A DNA stretch of 57,960 bases from Cryobacterium sp. PH31-AA6 (GTDB taxonomy: Bacteria > Actinomycetota > Actinomycetes > Actinomycetales > Microbacteriaceae), in the NCBI RefSeq assembly GCF_030063195.1, contig NZ_JASISS010000022.1, positions 1 through 57,960 of the forward strand, in the 5' to 3' direction. Shown piece by piece: positions 15,699 to 23,946 of the stretch; positions within the stretch are counted from its first letter, which is position 1, and each line of letters begins with the position of its first letter. Position numbers and translations under genes: made by a program. The notes beneath the pieces were generated by a model that was not told the DNA's origin, did not search any database, and saw only the letters and a program-made list of their open reading frames with translations.

Positions 15699-18089
15699 TC
15701 AGGCGGGGTCCTGGTGGTGCTCGGCGGCCGAGATGTGGGACACCGTCTTGAGGAAGCTGTCGGGGTTGAGTGAGATGGAATCGATGCCCTGTTCGACCAG
15801 GAAAGCGGCGAAGTCGGGGTAGTTGCTCGGCCCCTGGCCACAGATGCCGATCTTGATCCCGGCCGCGTGTGCCTTGGCGATTGCCTGGCTGATCATGCTC
15901 TTGACCGCCTCGTCACGCTCGTCGAAGAGGGCCGCGAGATCCTCGGCGTCACGGTCGACGCCCAGCACCAGCTGGGTCAGGTCGTTCGAGCCGATTGAGA
16001 AGCCATCGAACCGGGTGGCGAATTGCTCGGCCAGAATGACGTTGGCGGGGATCTCGCACATCATGTAGACCTGCAGCCCCTTGTCACCGCGCGACAGACC
16101 GTTTTCGGCCATCACGGCGAGCACCTTGTCCGCCTCGGTCGTGGTGCGGCAGAACGGCACCATCACGATCACGTTGTCGAACCCGATCTGTTCGCGCACC
16201 CGCTTGATCGCCCGGCACTCGAGGGCGAACCCCTCCCGGTAGCGGTCGTCGTAGTAGCGAGAGGCGCCACGGAAGCCGAGCATCGGGTTCTCCTCCGAGT
16301 GTTCGAAGCCGGCACCGCCGATCAGGTGGGCGTATTCGTTGGTCTTGAAGTCGCTCATCCGCACAATCACCGGGTTCGGGTAGTACGGCGCGGTCAGTTT
16401 TGCGATGCCCAGGGACAGGGCCTGCACGAAGTACTCCTTAGGGTCCCCGTAGCCGCGGGTGAGTTCGGCGATCTTCCGCTGTGCGACGGGATCGGTGACC
16501 CGGTCGGGATGCACGAGCGCCATCGGGTGCACCTGGATCAGATTGTTGATGATGAATTCCATCCGGGCCAGGCCAACGCCGTCGGCGGGAAGCCGCCACC
16601 ATTCGAAGGCCGCGGCCGGGCTGGCGATGTTGACCATCACTTTGGTGCGGGTCTCCGGAACGGTGCCCAGGTCGATCTCCTCGGTCTCGAAGGCGAGCTC
16701 GCCGGCGTAGACAAAGCCCTCGTCCCCCTCGGCGCAGGAGATGGTGATCACCTGGCCATCCTTGAGCACCTCGGTGGCCGTGCCGGTGCCGACCACGGCC
16801 GGGACACCCAGCTCCCGGCTGACGATGGCGGCGTGGCTGGTCGGGCCGCCATGGTCGGTCACGATGCCGGCTGCCCTGGTCATGATCGGCACCCAGTCGG
16901 GGTCGGTCATCTCGGTGACCAGGATGGCGCCGTCGACGAATTTCTCGATGTCGGCCGGGTCCTTGATCACGCAGGCCACCCCGCTGGCGATGCTGGCACC
17001 GATTGCCACGCCCTTGATCAGGAGCGGACCCTGCTCGGTGAGCCGGCTGACCGTGAACACGGTGCCGCTCGCCTGCGACTGCACGGTCTCGGGGCGGGCC
17101 TGCACCATGAACAGCTCGCGGGTGACGCCGTCCTTTGCCCACTCCATGTCCATCGGCCGGCCGTAGTGGTTCTCCACGATCACGGCCCAGCGGGCCAGCT
17201 TGACGATGTCGGCGTCGCCGAGCACGAAGGACTGGCGTTCCCGCTCCGGGGTGTCGATCATCCGGGTGCGGGCGCTGCCGCCCTTGGCGTAGACCATCTT
17301 GCGTGCCTTCGCGCCCAGGGTCTTCTCGATGATCGGGGTGCACCCCGGCCGTTCGAGCAGCGCCTTGAAGACCAGGTACTTGTCGGGGTCGACGGTGCCC
17401 TGCACGACGGTCTCGCCGAGGCCGAACGCCGCGCTGATCACGGCCGCGCCGGGGAAACCGCTGTCCGTGTCGATGGAGAACATCACTCCTGAGCCGCCGA
17501 CATCGGAGCGGATCATCCGCTGGACTCCGATCGAGAGCGCCACCTCGAGGTGGTCGAATTTCTTGACCTCCCGGTAGCTGATCGCCCGGTCGGTGAAGAG
17601 CGAGGCGTAGCAGCGGCGGCAGGCGTCGAGCAGGTCGCGCTCGCCGGTCACGTTCAGAAACGTCTCCTGCTGGCCGGCGAAACTGGCGTCCGGGAGGTCC
17701 TCCGCGGTCGCGCTGCTGCGCACGGCAACGGCCAGGTTGGTCTGGCCGCTTTTCTCCGACAGCTCCCGATACGACGAGCGGATGCCGTCGGCGATGTCAT
17801 CGGGGAACTCCCCGCCCAGGAACAGTTCGCGCAGGGCCTCACCGGTGACGCGCAACGACGCCTCGCCGGAGTGGAACAACTCGAGCTGGTGCCGGAGGAC
17901 CGGCTCGATCCCGTTCGCAGCGACGAAGGCGCGGTAGGCGTCCGCGGTCGTCGCGAACCCGTCGGGCACGCGCACACCCTGGCTTGCCAGCGATCGCACC
18001 ATCTCCCCGAGCGATGCATTCTTACCTCCGACCTGGGGGATGTCGGTCAGGCCGATCTCGTTGAACCACACCACGCTGCGCTCGGCCAT
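15699..18089 (-). CDS. ppsA: Phosphoenolpyruvate synthase
   Basis: Cytosolic 796-aa enzyme forming PEP from pyruvate, ATP and water. Domains in order: ATP-grasp-like binding domain (GGKNASLGEMV to about residue 340), swivelling phosphohistidine domain with GGPTSHAAIVSRELGVPAV, and the PEP-binding barrel with GSNDLTQLVLGVDRD and the catalytic GICGQGPSNYPDF Cys. Length is normal. GGAG precedes the ATG at 18089. It would support gluconeogenesis from the acids and acetyl-CoA made by the window's degradation pathways, and could refill PEP for the PTS. Confidence 0.96.
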   Translation of the reverse strand: MAERSVVWFNEIGLTDIPQVGGKNASLGEMVRSLASQGVRVPDGFATTADAYRAFVAANGIEPVLRHQLELFHSGEASLRVTGEALRELFLGGEFPDDIADGIRSSYRELSEKSGQTNLAVAVRSSATAEDLPDASFAGQQETFLNVTGERDLLDACRRCYASLFTDRAISYREVKKFDHLEVALSIGVQRMIRSDVGGSGVMFSIDTDSGFPGAAVISAAFGLGETVVQGTVDPDKYLVFKALLERPGCTPIIEKTLGAKARKMVYAKGGSARTRMIDTPERERQSFVLGDADIVKLARWAVIVENHYGRPMDMEWAKDGVTRELFMVQARPETVQSQASGTVFTVSRLTEQGPLLIKGVAIGASIASGVACVIKDPADIEKFVDGAILVTEMTDPDWVPIMTRAAGIVTDHGGPTSHAAIVSRELGVPAVVGTGTATEVLKDGQVITISCAEGDEGFVYAGELAFETEEIDLGTVPETRTKVMVNIASPAAAFEWWRLPADGVGLARMEFIINNLIQVHPMALVHPDRVTDPVAQRKIAELTRGYGDPKEYFVQALSLGIAKLTAPYYPNPVIVRMSDFKTNEYAHLIGGAGFEHSEENPMLGFRGASRYYDDRYREGFALECRAIKRVREQIGFDNVIVMVPFCRTTTEADKVLAVMAENGLSRGDKGLQVYMMCEIPANVILAEQFATRFDGFSIGSNDLTQLVLGVDRDAEDLAALFDERDEAVKSMISQAIAKAHAAGIKIGICGQGPSNYPDFAAFLVEQGIDSISLNPDSFLKTVSHISAAEHHQDPA

Positions 18090-18241
18090 GCCGACTCCAA
18101 CCCTGCCGTGAGGTCGCTGGGTCGGCGCCGATGCGCCGGAAGGACCTCGTTAAGGCACCGTACTGCGGGGACCGGTGCGCGGCTAGGCCGGAGGTCCCGA
18201 CGGGTCCGGGCGCAACCCTCGCCGTCACGGTCGCGTGGCGA

Positions 18242-19117
18242 TCACCCGGTCGTGATCGACGCTACCGAACCGATGATGCCCGGGAGCGAGACGGCCACGA
18301 GGACGATCAGGACAATCCGTCCGGTCCGGATCAGTGCGCGGGAGGCCCACCAATCGGGCGCGGCCGGCACGAGCGCGGAGCCGATCAGGGTCAGTCCGGC
18401 CGCAGCGAGGAGCAGCAGCCCGAGAGGAAAGTAGACGACGGCCGCCAGGAGCGGCGTGTACGCAGGCCAGGACCGTCCCGTTGGCAGGGGGAGCCGTGCG
18501 CTGTACCAACCGGCGACGGCGGCCACGAGCATCCCGTTCAGAATCACAACGACCGAGAACAGCATGACCGACAACCAGCCCGGTCCGACGATGTCAAAGT
18601 CACTGTTGCCGGCTCGGAGCGGGTCGAGGGTCGCCCCGAACAGGGCAAGCAGGGCGAGACCGAAGATCACTCCCCCGAGCCGGCCGGGGGGAAGCCAGCG
18701 GTGGACCACGACGTAGAGGATCGCGGAGAGGAATGCCCCCGGCAGGGCGCCGAAAACGAGGTAGGCGAGGGTTCCGTCGACCGTGATGTCGCCCACGCGG
18801 GCGTGGGCCTCGGTGATCCTGCCCTCGGCCAGGGGCGAGGTCAGCGCGAGCACCCGCATGACGAGCCGTCCTCCGGCTCCGGCCATCAGCAGTCCGGAGA
18901 CCGTGCCCGTCACCGTGACCAACGTCGCCCACCAGGCGTAGCGTCGGAGCGCGGCCGGCACTCGTGCGCTGCGCGCCACGGTCGGCGATGCCGAAACCCG
19001 CCGTTCCGTGGGGTCGGATGCGCGGCCGCCCGGCGTGCGCAGATCGATCCCGCCCCAGGCCGCCACCGCGCCGACCCCGGCCAGGGCCAGCATGCCGCAT
19101 AGAACCAGCACGATCAT
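18242..19117 (-). CDS. Multi-pass membrane protein of unknown function
   Basis: A 291-aa protein with about seven hydrophobic segments: an N-terminal one (MIVLVLCGMLALAGVGAVAAW), then segments near ATLVTVTGTVSGLLMAG, YLVFGALPGAFLSAIL, LGGVIFGLALLALFG, LSVMLFSVVVILNG, LLAAVVYFPLGLLLLAAAG and RIVLIVLVAVSLPG. No transport motif is recognised. The start at 19117 is favoured because GATAAT (19125-19130, minus strand) lies 7 nt upstream, as expected for a leaderless mRNA; reading frames from 19126 or 19300 are possible. Confidence 0.65.
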   Translation of the reverse strand: MIVLVLCGMLALAGVGAVAAWGGIDLRTPGGRASDPTERRVSASPTVARSARVPAALRRYAWWATLVTVTGTVSGLLMAGAGGRLVMRVLALTSPLAEGRITEAHARVGDITVDGTLAYLVFGALPGAFLSAILYVVVHRWLPPGRLGGVIFGLALLALFGATLDPLRAGNSDFDIVGPGWLSVMLFSVVVILNGMLVAAVAGWYSARLPLPTGRSWPAYTPLLAAVVYFPLGLLLLAAAGLTLIGSALVPAAPDWWASRALIRTGRIVLIVLVAVSLPGIIGSVASITTG

Positions 19118-19298
19118 GTGGCACATTATCCACCCGATGCCGTCGGCCGACCAGACCAGGGAGGCCCGGCGAATCGTTCGCCGGCGAACGGTGACGGCGC
19201 CGACGTCGGTGGCCCGCGAGACTCCGGGCGGCGGGACGTCGTCTGCCACGAAGTATTCATCAGATTGATACCGGGAATCCCCGATGGGTCCAAAAACC

Positions 19299-19320
19299 AC
19301 CCCTAGTCTGGGGGTTAGAC
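19299..19320 (+). promoter_or_regulatory. CCCC-N6-GGGGG dyad promoter of the ice-binding gene
   Basis: ACCCC-TAGTCTG-GGGGT (19299-19315) is a dyad followed at once by TTAGAC, a possible -10, about 190 nt upstream of the ice-binding gene. A closely similar element lies at the head of the chemosensory leader. The intervening leader also contains CGTACG twice (19353-19358, 19363-19368). No riboswitch was convincingly found in it. Confidence 0.45.
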
Positions 19321-19509
19321 AGATTCGATTCGTTGGAACTGGTCCCGTGGGGCGTACGAAGTCGTACGTGGTGGACGCCTGTGTGCGTGGGACCTGGGGC
19401 CCCTTGGGGACGATACCGACGTCAGAAACCCGGTGTGCAGCATCGGGGACCGCACCACGGTGGCCCTGCCCGGATCCGCAGATCGCGGGTTCATCGAAGG
19501 GAAACCGCT

Positions 19510-20286
19510 ATGAAGAAGTTCCAGAGTCTCTCCACCAGCCGTAAGGCACAGCTCGGTCTGCTGCTGGCCGTCGCCGTCGCCGGAGTCGGCAGCGCCGGGA
19601 TCGCCGGGTCGGCCTCGGCGACCGGCCTGCCCCTGGCCCCCGTCGAGCTCGGCACCGCGGGCACGTTCGCGATCCTCTCGCAGACGGGCGTCACGGATGT
19701 CTACGCCTCGGCCGTCAACGGCAATGTCGGTGCCAGCCCGATCACCGGCGCGGCCATCCTCCTGACCTGCCCGGAGGTACAGACCGGCACCATTTATTCG
19801 GTCGACGCCGCCGGACCGGCCTGCCTGGTCACGGCGCCCTCCTTCCTGACCACGGTCGTCGGCGACATGGGCATCGCGTACACCGACGCGGCCGGCCGCA
19901 CGAACCCCGACTTCATCGACCTCGGCGCCGGCGAGATCGGTGGGCTCACCCTCCTGCCCGGTCTGTACACCTGGAACAGCAACGTGACCATCTCCACCGA
20001 TGTCACCCTCGCCGGAGGACCGGACGACGTCTTCATCTTCCAGATCTCCGGCAACCTCGACCAGGCCTCGGCGAAGAACGTCACCCTGGCCGGCGGCGTG
20101 CAGGCGAAGAACGTCTTCTGGCAGACCGCCGGGTCCACCTCGATCGGCACCACGGCGCACTTCGAGGGCACCATCCTCAGCAAGACGCTGATCGCGATGA
20201 AGACCGGTGCGTCGATCAACGGGCGTCTGCTCTCCCAGACCGCCGTCACCCTGCAGAGCAACACTGTGACCGAGCCGGCACTGTAG
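19510..20286 (+). CDS. Secreted ice-binding-like protein (DUF3494)
   Basis: Exported protein of 258 aa. Residues 1-37 form a Sec signal peptide with a basic start, a hydrophobic core and a GSASA cleavage site. The mature part opens with VELGTAGTFAILSQTGVTDV and continues with the DUF3494 beta-solenoid pattern: GNVGASP, YTDAAGR, LLPGLYTWNSNVTIS, GGPDDVFIFQISG, AKNVFWQTAGSTSIGTTAHFEGTILS. Family members bind ice and some act as adhesins. A single domain is present, with no anchoring tail, so it is probably released. AAGGGAAA precedes the ATG. It is convergent with the chemosensory operon. Confidence 0.92.
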   Translation: MKKFQSLSTSRKAQLGLLLAVAVAGVGSAGIAGSASATGLPLAPVELGTAGTFAILSQTGVTDVYASAVNGNVGASPITGAAILLTCPEVQTGTIYSVDAAGPACLVTAPSFLTTVVGDMGIAYTDAAGRTNPDFIDLGAGEIGGLTLLPGLYTWNSNVTISTDVTLAGGPDDVFIFQISGNLDQASAKNVTLAGGVQAKNVFWQTAGSTSIGTTAHFEGTILSKTLIAMKTGASINGRLLSQTAVTLQSNTVTEPAL

Positions 20287-20293
20287 CCCGGTC

Positions 20294-20338
20294 GGTCCCG
20301 GTCCGGGATGGCGGCCTCCGCCACCCCGGACCGGGACC
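20294..20338. terminator. Strong bidirectional hairpin terminator
   Basis: GGTCCCGGTCCGGG (from 20294) is matched perfectly by CCCGGACCGGGACC (to 20338); an inner TGGCGG/CCGCCA stem closes on a CCTC loop. It lies between the convergent ice-binding gene and the REC-GGDEF gene. Confidence 0.8.
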
Positions 20339-20367
20339 CGCTTCCGCCGGGGTCGGGGCGCGCTGCC

Positions 20368-21306
20368 TCAGCCGGCGAAGGACGGCACGGCTGAATCCAC
20401 CGCGATCCGATTGCGGCCTGCGCCCTTCGCCGAATAGAGGAGGGTGTCCGCCCGGCCCACCAATTCCGTCACGCTGCCCACAGGCCCGAGGGCACAACCA
20501 CCGCTCACGGTGACCGAGATCGCCACACCGTCGGCGTGCATCGGGGTCGCCTCGATCGCCAGCCTCAGGCGTTCAGCGAGGGCGAACGCACCCTCGCTGC
20601 CGGTGCGCGGGAGCACGACCAGGAATTCCTCGCCGCCCCAGCGACCGGCGACATCCCCCTCGCGCAGCTCTGCCCGTAATCGACTGGCGAACTCGGTGAG
20701 GACCACGTCGCCGGCCGGGTGCCCGAAACCGTCATTGACGCGTTTGAAGTGGTCGATGTCCAGCAGGAGCACGCTGAGCGGGTCATGGTGGCGCAGGGAA
20801 TCGGCGTGATAGTGCGCCAGCACCCATTCGAGGTGGCGCCGGTTGTTCAACCCGGTGAGGACATCGGTGCGGCTGAGCAGATCGAGCTCGGAGTTCCGGA
20901 GGCGAAGTTGGTCCTGGAGCTTCTTGACGTGGGCCGCCGCGGCGACGCGCGCCACGAGTTCCGCGGGTTCGAACGGCTTCTTGAGGTAGTCGTGGGCGCC
21001 GCCGCGCAGCCCCCGCAGCACGTTGTCCATGTCGGTCAGGGTGGTGAGGAAGACGACGGGCAGGTCCGTCAGGAGCGGGTCGGCCTTGAGAACCGCCAAC
21101 ACCTCGTAGCCGTCGAGTCCGGGCATCTCGATGTCGAGCAGGATCACATCCGGCGGGGTCTGTTGGCAGTGTTCGATGGCCGCCCGGCCGTCGACGGCCT
21201 CGACCACGTTGTAGCCCGCCGTCTCGAGGTGGGAGCGCACGACGGCTCGGATGACCAGTGAGTCATCGGTGATCAGCACGGTGGTGGTGCCCGGTTCCGC
21301 AATCAC
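20368..21306 (-). CDS. Response-regulator diguanylate cyclase (WspR-like REC-GGDEF)
   Basis: Output protein of the chemosensory operon, 312 aa. Residues 9-125 are a receiver: TDDS acidic pocket, phosphoacceptor Asp58 in LLDIEMPGLDGY, Thr in FLTTLTD and the conserved Lys in DYLKKPF. A coiled-coil linker leads to a GGDEF domain with GGEEF near residue 225 and an REGD I-site five residues before it. CheA phosphorylation should activate c-di-GMP synthesis. The GTG start at 21306 overlaps the CheW stop in GTGA; a longer upstream frame would run through cheW. It is last in the operon. Confidence 0.93.
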   Translation of the reverse strand: MIAEPGTTTVLITDDSLVIRAVVRSHLETAGYNVVEAVDGRAAIEHCQQTPPDVILLDIEMPGLDGYEVLAVLKADPLLTDLPVVFLTTLTDMDNVLRGLRGGAHDYLKKPFEPAELVARVAAAAHVKKLQDQLRLRNSELDLLSRTDVLTGLNNRRHLEWVLAHYHADSLRHHDPLSVLLLDIDHFKRVNDGFGHPAGDVVLTEFASRLRAELREGDVAGRWGGEEFLVVLPRTGSEGAFALAERLRLAIEATPMHADGVAISVTVSGGCALGPVGSVTELVGRADTLLYSAKGAGRNRIAVDSAVPSFAG

Positions 21307-21683
21307 AGCCGGGCCGCCAGTGCTTCGGGGTCGGCGACGAGCACGAGCTCGCCGTCCACGTCGACCAGTCCGCAGATGTAGGAGGGATCCTGCCCGGTCG
21401 GAGCCGGCCCGACCTCGTCGTCGGCGAACCGGTGCAGCCCGGAGACGACGTCGACGAGCAGGCCGAAGGGTTTGCCGCGCGACTCGACCACAATCACCTG
21501 GCTCCCGCCGCCGCCGAGGGCGGAGAGCACGGTCAGGGGCGGGTCGCCGGGAAGGACCCCGGCTATGTCCGCGGATGAGCCGGGCACGGGAATCAGTCCC
21601 TCCGCCGTGCGCACCGCCCGGGTCGCCTCGACGGGGAGGCAATAGGCCGCCCCGGCGGCGTGGAAACAGACCATGGTCGTCAT
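21303..21683 (-). CDS. CheW-like coupling protein (WspD-like position)
   Basis: Single CheW domain of 126 aa (MVCFHAAGAAYCLPVEATRAVR, GVLPGDPP, VVESRGKPFGLLVDVVSGL, VDVDGELVLVADPEAL). It links receptor and CheA in the signalling array. It overlaps CheR upstream and REC-GGDEF downstream by 4 nt each. The operon has two CheW genes, as does the Wsp system. Confidence 0.9.
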   Translation of the reverse strand: MTTMVCFHAAGAAYCLPVEATRAVRTAEGLIPVPGSSADIAGVLPGDPPLTVLSALGGGGSQVIVVESRGKPFGLLVDVVSGLHRFADDEVGPAPTGQDPSYICGLVDVDGELVLVADPEALAARL

Positions 21684-22891
21684 CGGGTTGGCTCCTGCTG
21701 TTTGGCGTCGAGAAGTTTGTGGAGTTCAGCGATCGGGTACCCGTCGATGGCGCGTTCGACCTCGGCCGGCTCGGCCAGCTCCAGGGCCCGGCGAGCTGCG
21801 CTGAAGGCGCGCTGAGCGGCGGCGGGGTCCGCCGACGCCTCAAGGGCGAGCCCGAGGTGCAGATGGGCGAGCCCGTCCTGCGGAGCGAGATAAGCCCACT
21901 TGCGGAAGGTCACGACGGCCGCCGCGTGGTCGCCGGCATCCAGCGCCACCTGCCCGGTGCGGGCCAGGTCCGCGACCACGGCCGGCTCGTCGATGGAGCG
22001 CGCGGCCGGTGGTCTGATCGGCCGGGACCGCAACGGGGGCTGGACCGGCGGGGCGGGCGACGCCTCGCGCGGCGACACCGGCTTGGCCGCGATCGGCCGG
22101 TACGCATACGTGTCGCCGAATCGCACGGTGGTGTAGCCGTCACCGATCGCCCAGATCGTCTCGGAGGAGCCGAGGAACAACCACGCTGTGGGCATCGCCT
22201 CGGCGACCCGATTCAGAAAGATCCGGGCGTGCTCCGGCGAGAAATAGATCAGCACGTTGCGGCAGAAGACGATCTGGCACGACCGGACCTGGGCGGGTAG
22301 CGGGTCGATCAGGTTGTGGTGCATCGTGCTCACCCGGGTGCGGAGCGCGGTCGTGATCTCCCAGCCGTCGCCGACAGCGTTCAGGTGTCGTTCCCGCCGC
22401 TCGGGGGTCAGCCCGCTGATCTCCCGGGTCGAGTAGTGGCCGGCATCCGTTCGGGCAAGCGCCGACGTGGAGATGTCGGTGGCGATGACCGAGGCGGAGA
22501 TGCGCTGTTCTTCGAGCAGCATGGCCAGACTGTACGCCTCCTGGCCGTTCGCGCAGCCGGCGCTCCAGATCGACAACGGTCGGTTCGTCGTGGGCAGAAT
22601 CTCACTCTCCAGGAGCGCGAAGTGCTCCGGGTGGCGGAAGAAACCGGTTTCCTGAACCGTGATCCGATTGAGCAGGCTTTGCCGCAGCGCCGTCCCGGTC
22701 GACAGGGCCCGGAGGTAGGACTCCGCGTCCTGACCGTGGTCGCCGATTTCGTCCCGGATGCACCGGCGCAGCCGGGCGCGAAGGGTCGGCTCCGCACGCA
22801 ATCCGACCGCCGCGCGCAGCATCTCGGCGACCCGGTCGATCACCGCGTCGGTCACGTCCGCCCCGGCACCGCCGGTCGGCACGCCGCTCAC
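21680..22891 (-). CDS. cheR: CheR methyltransferase with C-terminal TPR (WspC-like)
   Basis: Chemoreceptor glutamate methyltransferase of 403 aa. Residues 10-75 are the helical N-domain; the SAM domain shows TGFFRHPEHF, WSAGCANGQEAYSLAMLL, ATDISTSALARTDAGHYS and IVFCRNVLIYFSPEHA. A Pro-rich linker (about 275-305) is followed by one or two TPR helices (DLARTGQVALDAGDHAAAV, LAHLHLGLALEASADP). A TPR tail is also found on WspC. The GTG start at 22891 overlaps the CheB stop, and its stop overlaps CheW. Confidence 0.93.
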   Translation of the reverse strand: MSGVPTGGAGADVTDAVIDRVAEMLRAAVGLRAEPTLRARLRRCIRDEIGDHGQDAESYLRALSTGTALRQSLLNRITVQETGFFRHPEHFALLESEILPTTNRPLSIWSAGCANGQEAYSLAMLLEEQRISASVIATDISTSALARTDAGHYSTREISGLTPERRERHLNAVGDGWEITTALRTRVSTMHHNLIDPLPAQVRSCQIVFCRNVLIYFSPEHARIFLNRVAEAMPTAWLFLGSSETIWAIGDGYTTVRFGDTYAYRPIAAKPVSPREASPAPPVQPPLRSRPIRPPAARSIDEPAVVADLARTGQVALDAGDHAAAVVTFRKWAYLAPQDGLAHLHLGLALEASADPAAAQRAFSAARRALELAEPAEVERAIDGYPIAELHKLLDAKQQEPTR

Positions 22892-23946
22892 GTCGTCCCC
22901 CGTCCGGCGGATCGCAGCACAGCGGCGGCCAGCTGCTCGATCGGCAGCAAATCACTGACCGCACCCAGGCGGTAGGCCGCGCGCGGCATGCCGAAGACCG
23001 CGCAGGTCTCCTCATCCTGGCCGAAGGTCTGGCCGTTGGCGCGTTGGATATCCCGCAGCCCCTCGGCCCCGTCGTCGCCCATGCCGGTGAGGATCACGCC
23101 GATTCCGGCCGCGCCGGCGTGCCGGGCGACGGAACGGAAAAGTTCGTTGGCCGAAGGCTGGTGGATCGTGACCGGCGTCGCGGCGAGCTCGAGCCGCATG
23201 CCCCCGGCCAGGCGCAGGTGCAGGCCGCCCGGAGCCAGGTAGACCTGACCGGGGCGCGCCTCCTGACCGTGCTCGGCGACCTGCACCGGCAGGGCTGAGA
23301 CCCGGCTCATCCAGTCGACGAGACCGCCGGTGAAATCCGGGTGCAGGTGCTGCACAACGAGCACGGGAACGGCCAGGCCGCCGAGCCCGGCCAGTACCGT
23401 GGCGAGGGCCTTCGGTCCGCCCGTCGAGGCCGCCAGGGCCACCACGGTCGGCCGGCTGCGGATGGGCGCGGTGGGCGCGGCCGCGGCCGATCGGACGAGC
23501 CCGCCACGGGGATGCCGGATGGTCTGCACGCGGCTGAGCTGACGGACCGTACGGCGAAGGGCTGCCTCCAGCTCCGGGGTCCACCGCTGCGGAACGGGAA
23601 GCACATCGAGGGCACCGGCCACGAGCGCCTCTACCGCTCTCGGCGACTGCCGGTCCTCGATCAGGGTGGAGAGCACGAGAACGGGCGTCGGAGTCTGCGC
23701 CATGACCTGCTCGATCACGCTCTGGGCGGTGCCATCCAGAGTGGAGACACCGAGGACGATGACGTCGGGATGCTCCCGCGCGACGAGGCCGATGGCGGCC
23801 GGCCCGGTCGGGACCTGGCCGAGGCTGACGATATCGCCGTCACTCTGCAGAATCCGGGCGAGCCGGGAGCGGTCCAGGGGCGCGTCGTCGATGAACAGCA
23901 GCCGGATGGGTCGCCCCGGGCGAGGACGGATAGCCGGCTCGGTCAT
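22888..23946 (-). CDS. cheB: CheB methylesterase with degenerate receiver (WspF-like)
   Basis: Chemoreceptor methylesterase/amidase of 352 aa. The C-terminal domain has the catalytic set: Ser in ALAASTGGPKA, His in VVQHLHPDFTGG and Asp in LTGMGDDGAEGL. The N-terminal receiver keeps the acidic pair (FIDDA, Asp20-Asp21), but the phosphoacceptor is Gly66 (VIVLGVSTLDG where LDVxMPxMDG is expected) and the conserved Lys is Val118 (DVLPVPQ). The receiver probably cannot be phosphorylated, so the esterase may be constitutive or controlled by docking. It overlaps CheA and CheR by 4 nt each. Confidence 0.93.
   Translation of the reverse strand: MTEPAIRPRPGRPIRLLFIDDAPLDRSRLARILQSDGDIVSLGQVPTGPAAIGLVAREHPDVIVLGVSTLDGTAQSVIEQVMAQTPTPVLVLSTLIEDRQSPRAVEALVAGALDVLPVPQRWTPELEAALRRTVRQLSRVQTIRHPRGGLVRSAAAAPTAPIRSRPTVVALAASTGGPKALATVLAGLGGLAVPVLVVQHLHPDFTGGLVDWMSRVSALPVQVAEHGQEARPGQVYLAPGGLHLRLAGGMRLELAATPVTIHQPSANELFRSVARHAGAAGIGVILTGMGDDGAEGLRDIQRANGQTFGQDEETCAVFGMPRAAYRLGAVSDLLPIEQLAAAVLRSAGRGTT

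Noticed and set aside
19320..19509. Second c-di-GMP riboswitch in the ice-binding gene leader
   Set aside because: CAGAAACC and GGGGACCGCACC look vaguely similar to GEMM parts, but the CGCAAAG core and the GAAA-capped P2 are missing.
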